Source of the DNA: Acidobacteriota bacterium
GTDB lineage: Bacteria > Acidobacteriota > Terriglobia > Terriglobales > Acidobacteriaceae
Length of the DNA stretch: 9,733 nucleotides
NCBI GenBank assembly: GCA_021841795.1
Contig: JAKCDN010000089.1
Coordinates: forward strand, 1 to 9,733
Direction: 5' to 3'
Below are positions 1-6,807 of the stretch, in pieces; within the stretch, counting starts at the first letter, position 1, and every line of letters starts with the position of its first letter. Under the pieces are notes generated by a model that saw only the letters and a program-made list of their open reading frames with translations, ran no database searches and had not been told where the DNA came from. The position numbers and the translations under genes were made by a program.

Positions 1-1824
1 GTTGCCTTTGCCTATTCCGCCTATGCCACCCTCCGGCCTGCCCCGGAACGCAACGTGTACTTCGACGCGGTGCTGCTGATTCTCGGCTTTCTTCTGCTCG
101 GCAAGGCGCTCGAGGCGCGCGCCAAGCGCCGCGCCCTGTCCGCGCTGGACTCCCTCTCGCGGCTGCGTCCCGCCATCGCGCGGCGTCTCGTGGACGGCGT
201 GCAGACCGTGGTCCCGCTGGCTGAGGTTCGCCCCGGCGACAGCATCGTCGTCCTGCCCGGCGAGCGCTTTCCCGTCGACGCCACCATCACTGAGGGCCGC
301 ACCACCGTCGATGAGTCCATGCTTACCGGCGAAGCCACTCCCCTCGAACGCGAAGCGGGCGCGCGCGTCCTCGCCGGCTCGCTCAATTACGACGGTGCGG
401 TGGTCTGCAGCGCCCAGTCCCTCGGTGAAGATACGGTGCTGGCGCAGATCGCGCGCATGGTCGATCAGGCGCAGGGCTCCCGCGCGCCGATGGAGCGCCT
501 CGCCGATCGCGCCGGCGCGATCTTTGTCCCGGTCGTGCTCGCCCTGGCTGCGGTCACATTCGTCGCCTGGCTCGCCGCCGCGCATTCGTTCCAGCTCGCC
601 CTGGCCAACACCGTGGCTGTGCTGGTCATCGCCTGCCCCTGCGCCATGGGCCTTGCCGTGCCCGCCGCGCTTACCGTAGCCGTGGGCCGCGGCGCGCAAC
701 TCGGCGTCCTCTTCAAGGGCGGTGAGGCCCTGGAACGGCTCGCGCATCTCAACGCCATCGTTCTCGACAAGACCGGAACCCTCACCGTGGGCAAGCCGGT
801 GCTTGAATCCATGCAGATCTTCGCTGCCTCCGGCGCAGAGTCCTCCGAGGCCCGCAAGCGCGATCTCCTGCGCCTGGCCGCCGCGGCGGAGGAACGCTCC
901 AACCACCCCCTTGCCCATGCCGTGGTCGATTTCGCGCGAGCGTATCGGCCGGAAGCCGCCGGCGCGCCGGCGCGTCAGTCGGTCGCGGCCGACCCCGGCG
1001 CGCAAGGCATCCATCTGCTCCGCTCGCCGCGCGGCGCCGACGTTCCCCGGGGATTGACCTGGCCGCCCGCCCAGGAAGTGCAGGTCTACCCTGGCCGCGG
1101 CCTTTCGGCTCGCGTCGACGGCCGCGAGTGCCTCCTCGGCAACCAGGCTCTCTTCAGCGAGTTCTTCATCAGCCTGCCCCAGGACGTAACTCCGCCCGCG
1201 CCCGGCGTTACGCGTCTCTGGATGGCCGTCGACGGCGCGCTCGCCGCCTGTTTTGACGCGCGCGATGCGCTCCGCCCCGATGCTGCCGCCGCCGTCGCCG
1301 CCTTGCGCCGTGCCGGGCTCAGCGTGCGCATGTTGACCGGTGACTCCGCCGCCGCCGCCGCGCCCATTGCCCGGCAGGTCGGCATCGACGAGGTCGAGGC
1401 CGCTCTCGACCCCGCGGGCAAACTCCAGCGGATCCGCGCCCTCCAGCAGAGCGGCCAGCGCGTGGCCATGGTCGGCGACGGCATCAATGACGCTGCCGCC
1501 CTCGCCACCGCCGATGCAGGCTTCGCCATGGGCTCGGGCGCCGATCTCGCGCAGGAAGCCGGCGATGTGCTCCTCCTGCGCGCGCAGCCCCTGGCCATTC
1601 CCGCCGCCCTCGCGCTCGCCCGCCAGACCGTCCGTGTCATGCGCCAGAACCTCGGCTGGGCCGTGGGCTACAACCTCATCGGCATTCCCCTCGCCGCCGG
1701 AGCCCTCTACCCGACCTTCCACATCCTGCTTACTCCCTGGCTGGCCGCTGCCGCCATGGCGCTCAGCTCGGTATGCGTCCTTGGCAACAGCCTGCGCCTC
1801 CGGGGCTGGAGCTTTGGCGGATAA
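1..1824 (+). CDS. copA: Cu+-exporting P1B-type ATPase, CopA family (5' end outside window)
   Basis: This inner-membrane pump uses ATP to move Cu+ (or Ag+) out of the cytoplasm. The reading frame is open from base 1 and ends at TAA 1822-1824, giving 607 visible residues; the metal-binding N-terminus and first membrane helices lie upstream of the window. Visible motifs, counted from base 1: actuator TGEA at 109-112, the metal-site CPC at 212-214 (bases 634-642), phosphorylation DKTGT at 256-260 (766-780), HP at 302-303, TGD at 446-448, GDGIND at 492-497. The last two helices carry YN (557-558) and MALSS (586-590), which in P1B ATPases mark Cu+ selectivity. The nucleotide domain has a roughly 45-residue low-complexity stretch (about 318-363) between the HP motif and the next conserved strand, longer than I expect. 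A GTG at 55 is internal: coding continues upstream in the same frame. Specificity for Cu+ over Ag+ cannot be separated from sequence, and no regulator is visible. Confidence 0.93.
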   Translation, partial: VAFAYSAYATLRPAPERNVYFDAVLLILGFLLLGKALEARAKRRALSALDSLSRLRPAIARRLVDGVQTVVPLAEVRPGDSIVVLPGERFPVDATITEGRTTVDESMLTGEATPLEREAGARVLAGSLNYDGAVVCSAQSLGEDTVLAQIARMVDQAQGSRAPMERLADRAGAIFVPVVLALAAVTFVAWLAAAHSFQLALANTVAVLVIACPCAMGLAVPAALTVAVGRGAQLGVLFKGGEALERLAHLNAIVLDKTGTLTVGKPVLESMQIFAASGAESSEARKRDLLRLAAAAEERSNHPLAHAVVDFARAYRPEAAGAPARQSVAADPGAQGIHLLRSPRGADVPRGLTWPPAQEVQVYPGRGLSARVDGRECLLGNQALFSEFFISLPQDVTPPAPGVTRLWMAVDGALAACFDARDALRPDAAAAVAALRRAGLSVRMLTGDSAAAAAPIARQVGIDEVEAALDPAGKLQRIRALQQSGQRVAMVGDGINDAAALATADAGFAMGSGADLAQEAGDVLLLRAQPLAIPAALALARQTVRVMRQNLGWAVGYNLIGIPLAAGALYPTFHILLTPWLAAAAMALSSVCVLGNSLRLRGWSFGG

Positions 1825-2117
1825 CTCCGGCCGCGGTGCGCATTCCAGCGCCTCCGGAAAAACGCGCTTCATGGCCCGCATCCGCGGCCAACTCCCGGCG
1901 AACTCGCGCTGGCGCAGCCAAAGCCGCGCGCCACAACACCCCCTGCCGCCGGCGCCACGCTGCTGGATTGCCTGCCCCCTGCCGCAATTCCTGAGTCGCC
2001 GTATTCGGAAGCCACGGCGCTCCAGTCGACGCGACCCAGGCAGCGGGCGACATAGTTTGCAATCGAGAACGCCTGCAGGAGCCAGGTATTGCCGTAAACT
2101 AATCGCAGGGTCAGTCC
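1825..2117. other. Gene-free stretch between copA and lptFG
   Basis: I see no supported gene in these 293 bases; the open frames crossing it on both strands are extensions of shadow frames from the neighbours and resemble nothing known. A weak inverted repeat lies at 1965-1971 / 1984-1991 (7 bp with one bulged base, 12-base loop) with no T-run on either side, so it is not a convincing terminator. Near the right end, TAAACT at 2095-2100 is a 4/6 match to a -10 box, but no matching -35 is present at the usual spacing. An in-frame TAA at 2100-2102 blocks any upstream extension of the following gene. The promoter of lptFG presumably lies here, but I cannot place it with confidence. Confidence 0.5.
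2107..2110 (+). promoter_or_regulatory. Weak Shine-Dalgarno (AGGG) deciding the lptFG GTG start
   Basis: AGGG ends 7 bases before the GTG at 2118. It is a short match, but the in-frame TAA at 2100-2102 leaves GTG 2118 as the only start that keeps the conserved LptF N-terminus (MRILTRYILGEI). Confidence 0.45.
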
Positions 2118-4481
2118 GTGCGTATCCTCACCCGCTACATCCTCGGCGAAATTCTCTCCCTCACGCTCATCGGTTGCGCGCTCTTCACCTTCATTCTCTT
2201 CATGCCCCTGCTGCCGCACATCCTCGATGTGGTGGTGCGCAACAGCTCGTCCGTCACGGATATGCTGCAGGCGGCTCTCTTCACCCTGCCCAATCTCTTC
2301 AAATTCACCATTCCCATGTCCGTGCTCTGGGGCATCCTCCTCGGAATGAGCCGGCTCGCCGCCGACAGCGAGATCATCGCCATGCGCGCCTCCGGCCTCG
2401 GCGTCTGGTACTTCGTCCGCGTCGCCTCCATCGTTGCCATCGCCGGCACCCTGCTCGGGCTCGGTAACTCCCTCTTTCTTGCCCCACGCGCCAACCAGGC
2501 CATCATTGAGCTGCAGCAGTCGCTTGAAACCTCGCAGGCATCCTACGAGATTCAGCCCCGCATCTTCTACGAGGACTTCAAGAACTTCGTCCTCTATGTG
2601 CAGGACGTGCGCACCGGCGCCGGCGCGGCCAACTGGCGCCGGGTCTTCATGGCCGACGTCAGCGATCCCGCCAATCCCGTCATCACCACCGCCGCTTCGG
2701 CCACCGTCGTCAACGATAACCAGCAGGAGCTCATCATGCGCCTGCGCGACGGCCTCCAGGACCAGACCGTCGCCGATGAGCCGGGGCAGTCGAATATCAC
2801 CACCTTCACCACCACCGACATGCCCCTCGCGCTCAGCCCGCAGAGCGACGTCCACCTCGGACGCGTCAATACCGTGCTCTATGCCCTGCCCATGAGCGTG
2901 CTCCTCCAGCGCATTCACGACCTCAGCGGTAAACCCGACGCCAAACGCTACCTGATCGAGATGCACGACCGCTTCGCGCTGCCCGCCGCCTGCCTCGTGC
3001 TCATGCTCCTCGGCGTGCCCCTCGGCGTCGATTCCCGCCGCGGCGGCAAGAGCGCCGGGGTTGTCTTTACCATCCTCCTCGTCTTCGTCTATTACTTCCT
3101 CTCCATGCTCGGCACCGCGCTGGGACAGCAGAGCCGCTTCCCCGCATTCCTCGCCGTCTGGTCCGCCAATCTTCTCTTCGCCTCGGCCGGCATCTTCCTC
3201 CTGTGGCAGATGGCCACCGGCGGACGCATCCTCAGCGCCCTCTCAACCTGGACCCTGCGCCTGTCCGCGCTCAAGGTTCCTGCCCCGGCCAACGGCTTCC
3301 AGATCGCCGGCATCCTCGACAAGCTCCAGCCCCGCGCTCAGCGCACCAACCGCTCCAGGGCCCGCAGCGTCTTCCCCCGCATTCTGGACGAGTACCTCCT
3401 GCGCGAGTTCCTCGCCATCTTTCTCGTCGTCATGGCGGGCTTCGTCCTGCTCATCCTCGTCTTCACCTTCTTCGACCTCGTGGGCGACATCCTGCGCAAT
3501 CACATCCCCCTCTCCATCGTGGGCGAATACCTGCTCAACCTCACCCCGAGCATGCTCTACCAGATCACCCCTCTGGCCGTCCTCATCGCCGCGCTCGTCA
3601 CCTTCGGCCTCATGAACCGGAATAGCGAGATCATCGCCATCAAGGCCACAGGCATCAGCCTCTACCGCCTCATCGTCCCCATCGTCTGCCTGGCCGCCGT
3701 CCTTGCCGTCTCGCTCTTCCTCTTTGACCAGTACTATGTGCCGCAGGCCAACCGCCGTCAGCAGTCCCTGCGCAATGTAATCAAAGGCCGCCCGCCGCAA
3801 ACCTATCTGCACCCCGAACAGAAGTGGATGATGGGGCAAAAACCCCTGCCCGGCGAGCCCGGATACATCTACTACTACGAGTTCTTCGATCCCGACCGCA
3901 ACGAGTTCGCCAATCTCTCCGTCTTCGAGTTCGACCCCGCAACCTTCCAGCTCACCCGCCGCATCTTTGCCCGGCGCGTTGTCTGGAACGCCGACTCCGG
4001 CGGATGGGTCTTTAAGAACGGATGGGTGCGCGATGTGCGCGGCGCCAATGTCACCGACTACCGCACCTTTCTCATAACCTCCTTCCCGGGAATCCAGGCC
4101 GCGCCCGACTACTTCAAAAAAGAAGATGTGCCCTCCGATGAGATGAGCTTCTCCCAGCTCGACCGCTACATACGTGACCTGCGGCAAAGCGGCTTCGATA
4201 CCAAGCGCCTCAGCGTGGCGCTCTGGCAAAAGCTCGCTTATCCCCTCATCGCCGTCGTCATGGCGGTGCTGGCCATCCCCTTCGCCCTTTCCATGGGCCG
4301 CCGCAGCTCCCTCACCGGCATCGCCGTGGCCATCGGCGTCGCCATCGCCTATCGCGTCCTCGACAGCCTCTTTGGCGCCATGGGCAATGTCAACTACCTG
4401 CCCGCCGCCATGGCCGCATGGTCCGCCGATGTGCTCTTCGCCCTCGTGGGCGGCTACCTCCTGCTCAAGACCCCAACCTGA
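2118..4481 (+). CDS. lptFG: Fused LptF-LptG permease of the LPS transport (Lpt) machine
   Basis: LptF and LptG normally form the two-subunit inner-membrane part of LptB2FG, which extracts LPS from the outer leaflet of the inner membrane and feeds it to LptC/LptA. Here one 787-residue chain has both. The LptF half covers residues 1 to about 370: helices near 12-32, 55-78 and 98-124, a periplasmic beta-jellyroll region at about 126-265, then helices near 286-304, 312-334 and 341-366. A linker follows (about 371-420), and the LptG half repeats the plan: helices near 427-455, 475-497, 517-540, jellyroll region about 541-685, helices near 703-726, 731-750 and 758-784. Each half keeps the cytoplasmic coupling motif that contacts LptB: SEIIAMRASG at 84-93 and SEIIAIKATG at 503-512. 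Its length is about the sum of two separate subunits, so neither half is truncated. With six helices per half, both ends and the linker would be cytoplasmic, which makes the fusion sterically plausible. No lptB, lptC or lptA is in the window. Family assignment is firm; the exact domain edges are estimates. Confidence 0.92.
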   Translation: MRILTRYILGEILSLTLIGCALFTFILFMPLLPHILDVVVRNSSSVTDMLQAALFTLPNLFKFTIPMSVLWGILLGMSRLAADSEIIAMRASGLGVWYFVRVASIVAIAGTLLGLGNSLFLAPRANQAIIELQQSLETSQASYEIQPRIFYEDFKNFVLYVQDVRTGAGAANWRRVFMADVSDPANPVITTAASATVVNDNQQELIMRLRDGLQDQTVADEPGQSNITTFTTTDMPLALSPQSDVHLGRVNTVLYALPMSVLLQRIHDLSGKPDAKRYLIEMHDRFALPAACLVLMLLGVPLGVDSRRGGKSAGVVFTILLVFVYYFLSMLGTALGQQSRFPAFLAVWSANLLFASAGIFLLWQMATGGRILSALSTWTLRLSALKVPAPANGFQIAGILDKLQPRAQRTNRSRARSVFPRILDEYLLREFLAIFLVVMAGFVLLILVFTFFDLVGDILRNHIPLSIVGEYLLNLTPSMLYQITPLAVLIAALVTFGLMNRNSEIIAIKATGISLYRLIVPIVCLAAVLAVSLFLFDQYYVPQANRRQQSLRNVIKGRPPQTYLHPEQKWMMGQKPLPGEPGYIYYYEFFDPDRNEFANLSVFEFDPATFQLTRRIFARRVVWNADSGGWVFKNGWVRDVRGANVTDYRTFLITSFPGIQAAPDYFKKEDVPSDEMSFSQLDRYIRDLRQSGFDTKRLSVALWQKLAYPLIAVVMAVLAIPFALSMGRRSSLTGIAVAIGVAIAYRVLDSLFGAMGNVNYLPAAMAAWSADVLFALVGGYLLLKTPT

Positions 4482-4501
4482 GACCGCGCACCGGCAGCAC
4501 C

Positions 4502-4537
4502 CGGCGCCTGCCCCCGCCGCCCGCCGGCGCCGCTTTT
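4502..4537 (+). terminator. Possible intrinsic terminator after lptFG
   Basis: A perfect 7-bp GC stem (CGGCGCC at 4502-4508, GGCGCCG at 4526-4532) with a 17-base loop is followed by C and TTTT at 4534-4537. It starts 20 bases after the lptFG stop. The loop is long and the T-run short, and GC-rich DNA makes such stems common, so this may be a weak terminator or chance. Confidence 0.35.
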
Positions 4538-4546
4538 CCCGAATCG

Positions 4547-4552
4547 TACAAT
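4547..4552 (+). promoter_or_regulatory. -10 box (TACAAT) of a candidate leaderless promoter for the ABC gene
   Basis: TACAAT matches the -10 consensus at five of six positions and stands out in very GC-rich sequence. Only six bases (AGAACC) separate it from ATG 4559-4561, so transcription would be expected to start at or next to the A of the ATG, giving an mRNA with no leader. There is no Shine-Dalgarno between the box and the start. I see no good -35 hexamer 16-18 bases upstream (the region is all G and C). Confidence 0.45.
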
Positions 4553-4558
4553 AGAACC

Positions 4559-6328
4559 ATGGTCGGTGAGCTTCGTCCCCTCTACCCCTACATGCGCCGC
4601 TACCGCTGGGGATACCTGCGGGGCACCCTGGCCTGCGTCTCCACCAATACCGTCGCCGTCCTCTTCCCCACCGTCCTCGGCATGGCCGTCGACGCCATTA
4701 AGAACGGCACCACCCGCCGCCACATCCTGCTCCTGGCCCTCCTCCTCATCGGCATCAATCTGGTCAAGGGCGTCTTCATGTACGCCCAGCGCTGGATCCT
4801 CATCGGCATCTCGCGCGACATCGAATTTGACCTGCGCAACGACCTCTTCAAAAAACTCGAAACCCAGGACACAGGCTTCTACCAGCGCTACCGCACCGGC
4901 GACATCATGGCGCGCATGACCAACGACCTCAATGCCGTGCGCATGTTGCTCGGCCCCGGGCTCATGTACAGCGTCAATACCATCTTCCTCAGCCTCTTCG
5001 CCCTCGTCTTCATGCTGCACATCAGCCCCTGGCTCACCCTCGTGGCGCTGGCGCCCACCCCGCTCGCCAGCATCTTCGTGCAGTATGTCGGCCGCAAAAT
5101 TCACGAGCGCTTCGAACGCATCCAGGCCAGCTTCTCCGACATCTCCGCCCAGGCTCAGGAAAACTACTCCGGCGTCCGCCTCATCCGCGCCTTCGCCCGC
5201 GAGGAGTCGCAGACCGCTCAGTTCGAGCAGCTCAACCGCCAGTACATCGACCGCGCCCTGCGCCTGGTTCAGCTCATGGGCATGCTATGGCCGACCCTTG
5301 AATTTATCCTCGGCGTCTCCATGGTCATCACCCTGCTCGCCGGCGGACATCTGGTGCTCGCGCACCGCATCACGGTCGGCAGCTTCGTGGCCTTCAACAC
5401 CTACATGATCCTCCTCATCTGGCCCATCATCGCCGTGGGCTGGGTCATCAATATCTTTCAGCGCGGCACCGCTTCGGTAAAACGCATCGACGAGCTCCTC
5501 CGCACCGAGCCCCTCATCTCCAACCACTCCGCCGCCCCGGCCCTGGCGCAGGACCCTGAAAACACGCTGCGCGGCGACATCGAATTTCGCCATCTCACCT
5601 TCAGCTACGCGGACGGCCCCGATGCCGCGCCGGTCCTGCGCGATGTCTCGCTGCATATTCCCGCCGGCTCCAGCCTCGCCATCGTCGGCCCGACCGGCTG
5701 CGGCAAATCCACGCTCGTCAATCTCATCCCCCGCCTCTATGAGGCTCCCGAGGACGCGCTGCTCATCGACGGCCGTCCGGTGCGCGCCTACCCGCTGGAA
5801 GTCCTCCGCCGCAACATCGGCATGGTGCCGCAGGAAACCTTCCTGTTCAGCGAAACCATTCGCGAAAATCTGGCCTTCGGCGCGCCCGGCTCCGACGCCG
5901 AAGAGCTGCTCCAGGCCGCCGAGGCCGCGCACATTCGCCGGGAGTTCGAAGAGTTTCCCCAGGGCTTTGAAACCATGGTGGGCGAGCGCGGCGTCACCCT
6001 CTCCGGCGGGCAAAAGCAGCGCTCGGCCATCGCCCGCGCCCTCCTGCGCCGGCCCGCGATCCTGATCCTCGACGACGCGCTGGCCAGCGTTGACACCTAT
6101 ACCGAAGAACGCATCCTCGGCGGCCTGCGCGGCTACACCCGCAACGCGACAACCATCCTGATCTCCCATCGCGTCTCCACCGTGCGCAACGCCGACCGTA
6201 TCGCCGTCCTCGACAAAGGCAAAATCGTGGAACTGGGGCGTCACGAGGAACTGCTCGCCCTCGAGGGCTACTACGCCGGCCTCTACCGGAAGCAGCAGCT
6301 CGAAGAAGAGCTGACCGTGGCCGGCTAG
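4559..6328 (+). CDS. ABC exporter half-transporter, MdlA/YheI type (membrane domain plus ATPase)
   Basis: This 589-residue protein has one ABC-exporter membrane domain (six helices, roughly 21-42, 56-77, 135-155, 158-178, 245-266, 275-299) and one ATPase domain (about 340-589); two such chains make a working pump. Motifs: Walker A GPTGCGKST 377-385, Q-loop Q425, X-loop VGERG 474-478, signature LSGGQ 481-485, Walker B ILILDD 501-506, H-loop SHR 536-538. The membrane-domain stretches FYQRYRTGDIMARMTNDLNAV (around 107-127) and LIWPIIAVGWVINIFQRG (286-303) resemble E. coli MdlA and Bacillus YheI more than MsbA. Residue 506, where the catalytic Glu normally sits, is Asp (bases 6074-6076), as in the degenerate subunit of heterodimeric pumps. 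No partner is adjacent. Start: ATG 4559 is favoured because conserved family sequence begins there (ELRPLYPYMRRY) and a TACAAT box precedes it; an upstream ATG at 4418 would lie inside lptFG and add 47 low-complexity residues. Lying 77 bp after lptFG, it could act on lipid A, or be an unrelated multidrug exporter; substrate is unknown. Confidence 0.88.
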   Translation: MVGELRPLYPYMRRYRWGYLRGTLACVSTNTVAVLFPTVLGMAVDAIKNGTTRRHILLLALLLIGINLVKGVFMYAQRWILIGISRDIEFDLRNDLFKKLETQDTGFYQRYRTGDIMARMTNDLNAVRMLLGPGLMYSVNTIFLSLFALVFMLHISPWLTLVALAPTPLASIFVQYVGRKIHERFERIQASFSDISAQAQENYSGVRLIRAFAREESQTAQFEQLNRQYIDRALRLVQLMGMLWPTLEFILGVSMVITLLAGGHLVLAHRITVGSFVAFNTYMILLIWPIIAVGWVINIFQRGTASVKRIDELLRTEPLISNHSAAPALAQDPENTLRGDIEFRHLTFSYADGPDAAPVLRDVSLHIPAGSSLAIVGPTGCGKSTLVNLIPRLYEAPEDALLIDGRPVRAYPLEVLRRNIGMVPQETFLFSETIRENLAFGAPGSDAEELLQAAEAAHIRREFEEFPQGFETMVGERGVTLSGGQKQRSAIARALLRRPAILILDDALASVDTYTEERILGGLRGYTRNATTILISHRVSTVRNADRIAVLDKGKIVELGRHEELLALEGYYAGLYRKQQLEEELTVAG

Positions 6329-6346
6329 AGCCGCTTCCCGCCGCCG

Positions 6347-6793
6347 CTACACCGTCCAGGTCGATCGCCCTCCGGCGCGCATCGGTCCGGCGTCGGCGCC
6401 GGGCAGGGGCAGCGCCTGCGGCGGCGTGGCATGCGCGTTCGGATCCCGCGCCACCTCGCGCCAGGCGTCGCGCACCGTGCGCACGCAGTCGATCGCATGC
6501 TGAAACTGCGCCGCCGAGGCCGCCTGCGAGGCCTTGAGTATCTGCGCAAAAATGGCCGCGTAAAACTCGCTCAGCGCCTGTGCCGGCCGCCCGCCCACGT
6601 CCATGCGCAACCGCGCCTGCAGGTGAATGATGATGTCCAGCGCGCGCTTCACCGCCATGCGGCGCGCGTCGATATCCCCGTGCTCCACCGCCGCAAGCGC
6701 CGAGTAGAGAAAGCGGATGATCCCGTCGTAAAGCGCCACCACAAGATCCACTGCGGCGGCGCCGTCCAGCGCGTGTTCCCGGTAACTTGCCAT
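6347..6793 (-). CDS. fliS: Flagellar secretion chaperone FliS
   Basis: FliS binds the C-terminal D0 region of flagellin in the cytoplasm, stops it polymerising early and brings it to the flagellar export gate. The 148-residue protein starts with YREHALDGAAAVDLVVALYDG (residues 4-24), the typical FliS opening helix, followed by the family's helical bundle to about residue 114 (IRFLYSAL, AVKRALDIIIHLQARL, DAWREV). The rest, about 115-148, is a Pro/Ala/Gly-rich tail that looks disordered and makes the protein slightly longer than common FliS (about 125-135). ATG at 6793-6791 is preceded by AAGGA with 9-base spacing. It lies 12 bp downstream of fliD on the same strand and its Shine-Dalgarno overlaps the fliD stop, so translational coupling is likely. 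Position after flagellin and fliD is the classic filament cluster order. It converges on the ABC gene with 18 bp between stop codons. Confidence 0.92.
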   Translation of the reverse strand: MASYREHALDGAAAVDLVVALYDGIIRFLYSALAAVEHGDIDARRMAVKRALDIIIHLQARLRMDVGGRPAQALSEFYAAIFAQILKASQAASAAQFQHAIDCVRTVRDAWREVARDPNAHATPPQALPLPGADAGPMRAGGRSTWTV

Positions 6794-6802
6794 AAGGTCC
6801 GT

Positions 6803-6807
6803 TCCTT
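6803..6807 (-). promoter_or_regulatory. fliS Shine-Dalgarno overlapping the fliD stop codon
   Basis: On the minus strand AAGGA covers 6807-6803, 9 bases before the fliS ATG. It shares bases with the fliD TAA (6808-6806), so ribosomes finishing fliD end on the fliS ribosome binding site. Confidence 0.65.

Noticed and set aside
55..57. GTG as the start of the copper ATPase
   Set aside because: The same frame is open to base 1 and the upstream residues continue the protein; the family needs several hundred more N-terminal residues.
2095..2100. TAAACT as a -10 box for lptFG
   Set aside because: Only 4 of 6 positions match and there is no -35; kept as a remark in the intergenic entry only.
1340..2467. 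375-residue plus-strand open frame bridging copA, the gap and lptFG
   Set aside because: It overlaps two real genes in another frame and reads as low-complexity Pro/Arg/Ser-rich sequence.
4418..4558. Longer N-terminus (47 extra residues) for the ABC transporter
   Set aside because: It would overlap the end of lptFG by 64 bases, the extra residues are Pro/Arg-rich and unlike the family, and ATG 4559 is where conserved sequence begins.
1869..6244. Long minus-strand frames opposite lptFG and the ABC gene (1869-2966, 3243-4229, 5285-6244)
   Set aside because: They are acidic, Gly/Asp/Glu-rich complements of C-ending codons in the real genes, with no domain signal.
6387..6402. 6-bp GC stem (CCGGCG / CGCCGG) near the fliS 3' end as a terminator for the ABC gene
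   Set aside because: It lies inside fliS coding sequence, has no T-run, and such stems are expected often at this GC content.
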